Source of the DNA: Iris pallida
Lineage: Eukaryota > Streptophyta > Magnoliopsida > Asparagales > Iridaceae
NCBI GenBank assembly: GCA_029216955.1
Contig: JANAVB010002199.1
Span: 16,247,620-16,311,619 of the forward strand
Reading direction: 5' to 3'
Length of the DNA stretch: 64,000 nt
Below, one piece after another: positions 56,001 through 64,000 of the stretch. Numbering within the stretch: the stretch's first letter is position 1; each line of letters starts with the position of its first letter. A program made the translations under genes and the position numbers. The notes beneath the pieces were generated by a model that saw only the letters and a program-made list of their open reading frames with translations, made no database searches and was not told the origin of the DNA.

Positions 56001-59000
56001 CTTTTATGTCCAACAAGAAGGTAGTGTTAGGGTGATAATAACCTGAAGGATACTAAAAAAAATTGTTCCCAGAGAGTCCAGGCAAAAAACGCACAATAAT
56101 TGCATGTGAACAATACATAAATTACGAATAAAATCATGCTTAACTAATGTACAGATTCATCTAGGAGTGGATTATGACTACATACGAAAAACAAGAACTA
56201 CAAGATGGCAGACTAACAACTATAAGGAAAATGATTCACAAAAAATTACAAGGAAAGATAAATACTTGAAGTTCGCACTGTTAAATGTTTTTCTCAATAT
56301 CCTGCCTAAGATCAAAGATTACTGCCTTTCACTTAATTTTAAGGTTTTATATTATACTAAAACTGTTAGCACACTCTTTTTTTTTCCAATCTCCTAATTC
56401 TTGAGTACGACTGGTATCTGAAAATGACAAGCTCCCAGTATTCCAGACAGAAAAAACAAATAAAGGCCAGGAGAAACAATGAGAACCAAGAACAACATAA
56501 AATTGACAAGGGAAAGCCTGAATTGTCAATTTCTTAAAGGAAAAAAGTGCCTTCTAAACTTCAAAGGAATGTGAGTTTGCAGCTTGAATCACATTAATAA
56601 AATTGGGAGTCATTTTATCCTATAATCAAAGCATTTTTTGCTATGCCGAAAAACCGCTCACAAAATGGGAATCCAATCCACAGAGGGTTCTTACAGAACA
56701 TTTCAAATGAACGCACACTTAGTAGCCAGTATTTCATGAAATCATTTAAGCCCTAGTAGATTCAAGAAGACGACAGATTAAGTGTTCAAATCTAGGAGGG
56801 GGAAAAATCTGGGAAACATGTTCTTTCTGCTCAACGTAATTGGGGAGATTGCAGTTACTAATGCAGGGATGAGAACAGAAAGCCACCATATTCTCCCTCT
56901 GGATCTACATCTTCCCTCCCAAGACAGCAGCAGGGCAGGAACACCATCACCCGAAGCCTCCTACTCCAGCCACCAATCTGCATCCTCCCTCTCGAACTAG
57001 GGCAGGAACGGAAATGACCGGCAGGATCAGCTTTGGCATGTAGACAATATATAATAGTATCAAGATAGTACAGGGAACAAGAAGCAATGACAAGCTAATA
57101 GAGTGTAGAGAAAACACAAGACCAAATGGGAGACAAAAGAGAAGCCTTTGTGAAAAAAATTAAAGACAGCACGCGGCAGCGAGACGGCAAGCCCCAAAGG
57201 CCTAGGTGGGACCTCAAGGCGGGGATGCAAGTACTGAAGATTAAATTTTGGAGTGTGCAACAGGTAAGACAAACATGGAACTTATTATTGGAACTTTGTG
57301 TGTGCCCCCGTGTGGGGTGATAAACTTTTATTTCTACTTGATGTAATCTTTTGGACCATGCTCACTGGTGTCATGCCTTGGGTTTTTCCAATGATATTCA
57401 TAATATTCATGGCTAGACATAGAAGTTGAGTTACCGTCAGAGTGGTAGGCAACCCCCACCGACAGAATTAGGCCATAAGTGAGAAGATGAGTCGGTTAGG
57501 AGAGTGGATTTCTTTCTTTCCTATTTTATTTCATATGTGGTGGGCTTGGGCTAGAGAAGTTCCTTCCGATAATATGTAGACTTAATGTGGTCTGACTTCA
57601 TTCGAGAAAATTAGGCATTTGAGGAAAAATTAGGCAGCTTGAGGCGCTCAAGGTAGACGCTCCATGTAGCTAGGCAAGCGCCTCATGACCAATCCGCCTA
57701 AATCCTTGTCATCTTAGCCCCTCCATGCCCGAAACGCTGCGAGGCGGATGCTTTTTAAAAGCTACTGAAACTTATCAAAACATAAAAAAGGGAGAGTGGT
57801 GACACATTTGAGAAACATCTGGAAATTTTGTAGGGTACCAATGTAACAAGATTGAGATGTATCCAGATAGTGTTGCAACATTAATCATATGTCTAGGACA
57901 TGAAGGATACCTCAAGAATATGACAAGAAAACCAAATTATATACCTGGAAAAACATAAGTTACTTCAATGCTTTCAATATATTTGATGGTTCATGCCCAC
58001 TAAAATACTTTGATTCTAGATGAAATTATAGAAATAATAATTGGAGACCGTATAGAATAGGAACTGTTACATTAGTAATAATAATTGGACACCGTACACA
58101 CTATTGTATTTTGTATTCTGACTTCAAGCATTTCATGTCCCCAGGATTTACTCCAAGATCTTAAATTTCCTACGAGTATTCTCCTAGACAACTCCTCCAA
58201 AGACACTCCCATAGCTCCACAATTGTCATATATGCCGAGAGTGTGAAATACACACGACTACCATGTATGAGTATGAACTTTTCGCCAATTGATTTTCTTT
58301 AAATGCCATGCATCTTTAACGAATCAAGAAGTCTCTCCTAAATCTTTTACACAAAATGATAATATTTTAAGAAAAAACTCATGTTCACAACATGATATGT
58401 TTTCATGTTGATTTCTCGCGAGGGGTAAACTTGTATTGACATAGACGAATTACAACTTTACGACCAAAGCTTTACAATTGCTACAAATAAACGGGTTCCA
58501 GGGAAGTGTGAGACGATGGAAGTCTGGTCAGCGCTCGACCACTTTGTTTCGTTGACAATCTGAATCCAAAGAGCAAGTGAGAATTCTTCTCAACGGCAAT
58601 GGTTTCTTCTCGGACAGGACGTCAAAAGCGGACTTCTGAGTTGAACAACAAACGCTCATTGTTGCAGTTGCTCATGCATGGGAACCTTGTGACCTACGTG
58701 ACTTGAGAGAGATCGGGGACACTCGGGATCAATCTCGTGTTGCAATGTCGACGACTACTACTCAAGGTATGGCCGTGAGGTCCCTTCCAGTAGGTGTGGG
58801 ATCTCAGGGAATGGAAGACCCATTTTCTGTCCAAGTATGAACTATTTATCAAGGAAGCACCTCTATTGATTAGTAGCGTGAAACAACTCACCAGCTCTGC
58901 AGAATGCCACAGGATTGACCGCTAGTTAGTGGGATAACACCTATGTTCTCCTCCTCTCATGAGAGACGTGACATGATTGCCATCGTAGGTGCTAAACGTG

Positions 59001-60107
59001 GCACCACACTAAGGATGTGGCCTCTTGGCAACCGCCTAATCGGTTTGGCAACAATGGTGTAGAAGCTGCAGTGTTCCACAGCACAGCAACAATCAGCGAC
59101 ACGGTAGTAATTTGCACATAGAGCCGCACAAGTGCTTACTACCGTGGAGTTGCTTGGTTCAGCGAAAGTAGTTGGTTCCCCGGACTGTCATTTTTGCTTG
59201 TTTGTTCTGCAGCAGTTCTGTTCCGTGGGACTGTTATCTTGTTCCGTAGGATTCGGTTATTCCATGGGATTGGTTATTCCGCATGACCTTAAACTTTTTA
59301 GTGTTAACATGATACTCACCTAATCACATAAAGATATTTACACACCAATGTTTTGACAAATATTGATGATAAATAACATAATGACGGTCGAAGCAGCCAC
59401 TCTCCGTATCGCTTTTGTCGTAGGTGACGGATGATGGTTTGGCGATGTAGGCGAAGGTGAGACAGAGTAGGCAGACGAATAGGCAGCCACATACCTCGAA
59501 AAAAGGTTGCATATTTTATATAAAAAAACTGAAAGAAGAGGGAAAGTCACAGTTTCTTGACTCTGTACATACTTTATTCTAATTTATAACTAATGTCAGT
59601 TGGGTGAATCCAACTCCATATTCTGCACCAAAGACATTGTCAATTTCAATAAACTTGAAATCCTTAAAATTACAAAGAACTAACTTCGGCTTCTTGATAA
59701 TTTTATTTAGTGTTTACATGCACATGCAGGTTGTTATACAAACATAGGCAAGATGTATTAGCACCTATGCAGTGCCTAGGCGGTAGGTTGACCACTCTCC
59801 GTCGTGCACACGCGTAATGCCGTTTAGAACCTTGGTGTTTATTATCAGATTTCCAAAGCTCCACTATTGTTGTAAAGAATTACGATTGTATATCAAATTG
59901 ATGTCTTTCGTATATCATAAGTGTGTCAACATGTTCCAATGTGTATCATATAACTTATATACCCCTTTCTAGGTGCCTCCAATACCATTTGTTAAGCACA
60001 TTGGAAATCCATTTATCCATGATATTGCTTACCATTAGTTTTGAAGCTTTGGGACCATTTTCCATTTATCAGAATACTTTGGAAGTTGTACCATTCTCAG
60101 TGTACAA
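56001..60107. other. Long stretch without a supported gene, upstream of the first visible MED12 exon
   Basis: Probably MED12 intron and/or 5' region. No exon matching the MED12 N terminus was found. Small degenerate CCTAGGCG-type palindromes occur at about 57620-57740 and 59760-59834; the latter ends CGTTTAGAACCTTGG, like an eroded hAT MITE end. Otherwise nothing was recognised. Confidence 0.5.
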
Positions 60108-62259
60108 TGTAATGACCCGTCACGCTCAGTTCAATCGGAGGAATCGAAAAGCCAACGACGTTGGACTTAGCCATGCAACGGCCTGCTCGAAGTCCCGCTC
60201 GGCCAAGACGACTCCTCGCTAAGGTGGGTGGCTTCGGTGAACTTGCCTCAGCTTGGCCTTCACACTAATAAAACGAAAATTTTCAACTGCACAAGTAGGC
60301 TTGATAATAAAAGAGACTAATCCACATAGCTAAGAAAATAATCCCAAGTCGGGTCGGATTGAGTTAGAACATGGAAAAGGTCCCACGGTCGGCTTAGAAT
60401 CGTTGCACGGCGTACTTTCAAAAAACACTCGTCCTTCATCCCGTGGCTTGGTAGAAGAAAAGTTGGTCTAAGTTGCCACAAAGCTATGAAATTAGCCTAA
60501 GTCATAGGCGTTGCACGCATAAATGCTTAATTAAACATGCACAGTCCCATCGTCCAAGGCTTGACATAGCCTTTGCTGTCTCACGGGTTAAGTTGTATCG
60601 CACGGCTTGTGGCATAAGTCTAGGCACCCAAAGAACTTGGTTGTTCAAGTCGAACGTGTGCACGGCACGTTCCCACGGTGCAAGGCTTGACATAGCCTTT
60701 GCTCGTCAAGTTGTTGCACGACTAAGTTAGGCAAAGTTATGTTGGGCTATCGAAGTCATAGCAAGCACCGTCCCATTTTCTGCGGTTGTCAAAGTCATAG
60801 TCCACGATCTCAAGGCTCGTCATATAAAGTATGACTTGGACGATAGTGTCGCATAGAACACAAGTCAGTCTAAGGCACAAGCCACAGTCGGTTCAAGGAT
60901 AAGTATGCCACGGTCTATGGAACACAAATGAATACGTTTGTTCAAGTCTATCTGGAAGGCTATGCAATAGCCGTTCCATGTGTTTCAAAGAATGTAAAGT
61001 ACACACGACCGTTGGTCACTGAGATCGGTCCCGTGGCTTGGGAGTCTCGCATGAAAAATGGAGAGTATGGACATGGATAAAGAAGTTTAAGGAAGAGAAA
61101 GCAAGTTGTATCATCTGTAGGCCTTACATTTATGTCGAGTCTAAAACTCATCGTAGGTGCGTGGTCATGGACAATTTGTCGACAAGGTGTAATCTTCTCA
61201 AATGATCGTCGGGGCACCGGTTAAGTCAACACAAGTTCCACAAGTTTGGCGTCGTGTTTGAGTCGTCAACAAGTTTGAGTTTGAGTCGTCAACACAAGTG
61301 CCAAATAGGTGCTTCGGCACGAATTTAGCGTCGTGTTTGAGTCGTCAACACAAGTTCCACAAGTCGGGATTAAGTCGTCTCGAGTTAAGTCAGGAAGGGC
61401 CGTAAGACAAGTTTGGTTAAGTCATGTTGAATTCTGAGGCACGACCTCTAACGTTTGAAGCACGGACCAAGTCGATGACACAAAACAAGATGTTGCGTCC
61501 CAAATTATGAGTCGGAAAGACAAACACGGTCGACACTCTAATGTTGTTGGCACGAGAAGGGTCTAGAGGCACAACAATAAGCAAGTTATCGGTGCAATGG
61601 CACGGTGACGATCTAGAGACACAAATAGGCCAAGAGTCTATGTCCTAAAATCGATCATAAGACAAGAATAGAAAGACAATCATAAAGGGCTTATGTTGCA
61701 CAAAGTGAATGAACGTGTTGGTTTTGTATGGGTGGGCGAGGAGCTCACTCCACCAGTACAGTTGAGTACTGACGCCCATACAGTTTCCATGTGCAGGCAC
61801 GGGAAGAAGCTCGTTGGCACAGAGCTCGCTTGGATGCATCGAGGCACGGAGTTCCTTGGCGTTTCGAGACGTGCGACCGCATGGAGTCAGAACTTATACG
61901 GAACATAATGTATGGACATCGCCTATCTGAAACATCCGTTGGCTCGTCAAATTGTATTGAGAGAGATGAGAGAGAGATGAGAGATTTGTAATCAGAGAGA
62001 AAAGTGAGCTTGAGTGATTGTAATCTTGGCTACGCGCCTTTGTAATCTTATATTCATTATGAATAAAGATTCTGATTTTGTTTCAATGCTTGTGTTGCCT
62101 TGTATATTCAATGTTTCTGCTTCGGACTTCTGTGCGACGACCCCGTCGTAAGCTGTTGTAATCGGTCGTTATGAAACCGCCTTGCACGAGCGCAATCTAG
62201 GCTCGTGCGGCAGCACGCCTTAGCGAGGACGATCGGTCCTACGGGACCGAGACGTGACA
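60108..62259 (+). mobile_element. Solo LTR of the A/B retrotransposon family (2,152 bp)
   Basis: Starts TGTAATGACCCG and ends GACGTGACA with a perfect 5-bp TSD TACAA (60103-60107, 62260-62264). The body is the reverse complement of LTR A along its length, for example CTTTGCTCGTCAAGTTG, GAGGAGCTCACTCCACC and CGCAATCTAGGCTCGTGCGG near the right end. No internal sequence or second LTR follows, so recombination between LTRs probably removed the element. Confidence 0.9.
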
Positions 62260-62264
62260 TACAA

Positions 62265-63240
62265 CACTGGCTTGCAAGGAAACAGTCCACTTTGTTGTTA
62301 GTGTCCAATAACTAAGGGAAGATATAAAAACTAGACTATTGAACCAAATCTTCTTGGATTTACTTATGATCTTGAAGACAATAGCATCAAATATTAAGGA
62401 TTAACAAAGCGCAAGAAGTTTGGAGCTTAACCTTGCATAAGCATATCCTCGGATTTAAAACCAAGGATCATCGTAATTGGACAAAAATCTTTTTAAAAAA
62501 ATTCTCATTTACAATAGAAGAATCAAATGACTCTCTATCTCGACGTCTATAGTCGGTTTCACAAAAATGAACAGAAGCTAATGGGAATTTAAAGACAGAT
62601 GAATACATTAACAGTAACTAATGAGAAATATAAAATGACTGCCCACAAGCCCATCCTTCAAAAAGTAAAATTACAATATAGTTCATGTAATAGCAAACCA
62701 CAATACCGAAGATTCACAGGATCAACAATACGACATACAGTCTTATATCCTTATAATAGAAAAAAGAGACAAGACAACATGAGGTGGCACGAAAAGGCCC
62801 AGGCAAGGGAACTTAACTTCATGATGGTGATGCCGGAACCTCATGGCTAGAATTCGTGGTGGAATTAGGTAAGTTGAGCCAAACTTGTGGTTATGACTTG
62901 GTGCTCTTAACTTTTTTCTACTTGACTTAAAGACTTGAGGGTCGCTCACCAATGTCTCGAACCCTGGCTTTTCTGGCCTTAGCAGAGAAAAGAAAAACAA
63001 GACCAAGTCCAGAGGGAGAAATAGAGAGTGACCTATACACTGGAGATCGAAGTTGTTGCCCATCGGATAGTCGACGAGGTTGAGCTGGGAGAGGGTTCAG
63101 GCGAACGACAGAGGCAGAAGAGAACCACGTGGGGGCCTACCCTATTTTTCTTCAATATCTATAGCTTATTGATCCTAGGGCAGGTTTCCCACTTGAAAGG
63201 TCAATGTTTCATGGTTGGGTTCAATTAATGTTGTGGTTGG
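62265..63240. other. No supported feature
   Basis: A 106-residue minus-strand reading frame (63063-62743) exists but is unrecognised. CCAGGGTTCGAGACATTGG on the minus strand near 62950 resembles a polymerase III B box, but no A box was found. Nothing is claimed. Confidence 0.4.
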
Positions 63241-63242
63241 TC

Positions 63243-63680
63243 GAGGGCGGCTGAGGCACCTCCTGCAGCTTGAGGTGCCTGTCTCCTGTGTCAGGAGGTC
63301 ACCTCTATACCTCACCGCCTAAATGATTGTTGCCTAGGCACCAATCCATCCAAAATGTCTAAGCTATCGCCTTTAACAAGCCGGAGGCTGGCAGAGGCAC
63401 CTCCTGCAGCTTGAGCTGCCTGTCTCCCTGTGTCAAGATGGTCGCCACTATACCTCATCGTCTTTACCAAGCGTGGCCCCATCCATGAAACTTTTTGGTT
63501 GGGTTCAAATTTCACATTGAGGCGGATCGAGGTGCCTCCCACAGCTTGAGGTGCCCATCTCCCGTGTCAAGACGGTCACCTCTGTATGTCTCCACCTGAA
63601 TGCTTGTTTCCTAGGCACCAGTCCATCCAAAACGCCTAGGCTATCGCCTCTACCAAGTCTGTCCCCGTCGATGAAGTTTT
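63243..63680. repeat. Three diverged tandem copies of a 135-150-bp unit
   Basis: Copies start near 63251, 63393 and 63530 with GAGGCACCTCCTGCAGCTTG (third copy GAGGTGCCTCCCACAGC). They continue through CTGTCTCC..TGTGTCA, CACCTCTATACCTC and, in copies 1 and 3, CCTAGGCACCAATCCATCC and CTATCGCCT. Spacing is irregular because copy 2 has a different interior. Confidence 0.8.
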
Positions 63681-64000
63681 TTGTATTTGTTAAGTCACAA
63701 CTATAAAGTTACCTTTTTTTCATCTGAGATTGGTATGACTTAAGAACATGCAAAAACAGTAGGGTGTCTTTTAAGGCTCAGGAAACATTTGAGTAGACCG
63801 TTCAAGAGAATTTCGTTCCTCCGTAGCAACAAAAGTACACAACTCAATTCATGAAAGGTAACAAATGGACTTCTTTTGATTGTGCATGTAATCTTGATTA
63901 AGGCATGCAGCACGGAGACTCATGATAGGTACACATTCATACAAACCAAAGGACCCATAAACCATCAAAAGAAATACTATTCATCTACAAAACAAACCAA

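Noticed and set aside
62743..63063. A 106-residue minus-strand frame and a B-box-like GGTTCGAGAC
   Set aside because: No family recognised, and no A box or 3' tail to support a SINE.

Overview
This window is nuclear DNA from a flowering plant. It holds two intron-rich nuclear genes of typical angiosperm type, dense LTR retrotransposons, hAT elements, an Au-like SINE, long (TA)n tracts and an inserted piece of plant mitochondrial DNA. I cannot place the species from sequence alone.

Layout. Positions 1-2913 carry a broken L1-type LINE ORF1 (minus strand) and AT microsatellites. From 2914 to 37053 runs a VDAC (mitochondrial outer-membrane porin) gene on the plus strand. Exons 2-6 are visible and read through in phase; exon 1, about 17 codons, is not in the window. 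Its second intron (2982-33899, 30,918 bp) is swollen by a nested stack of mobile DNA. From 39970 to 56000 runs MED12 (kinase-module subunit of Mediator) on the minus strand, with nine exons encoding 2,129 residues; the N-terminal exon(s) lie beyond what I can find. The two genes are convergent, separated by 2.9 kb that holds a complex tandem repeat. Positions 56001-64000 are non-coding as far as I can see and include a 2,152-bp solo LTR at 60108-62259.

The stack inside the VDAC intron can be taken apart by target-site duplications (TSDs) and primer-binding sites. Element C is a plus-strand Ty3-type element with gag-protease only (5147-31812). Element B is a minus-strand non-autonomous LTR element (5633-29084) that landed exactly at the primer-binding site of C. 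The 5'-side LTR of B received a mitochondrial insert (about 7014-13262, with part of nad2 and group II intron domain V), and that insert later received a 3,626-bp hAT transposon (9527-13152, perfect 8-bp TSD). The internal region of B received element A (16742-27521, minus strand, TSD GCGTA), and one LTR of A received element D (23853-26911, TSD CCCGC, probable solo LTR with a 25-bp repeat array). After subtracting D and its TSD, both LTRs of A are exactly 2,302 bp, which strongly supports this parsing. The 3' LTR of C plus host flank was then duplicated in tandem (about 31325-32920).

I see no operon, CRISPR array, defence system or novel enzyme set. The interest lies in the nested insertion history, the organelle-derived insert that keeps genomic (unedited) nad2 codons, and the relations between autonomous and non-autonomous elements across the two gene introns.
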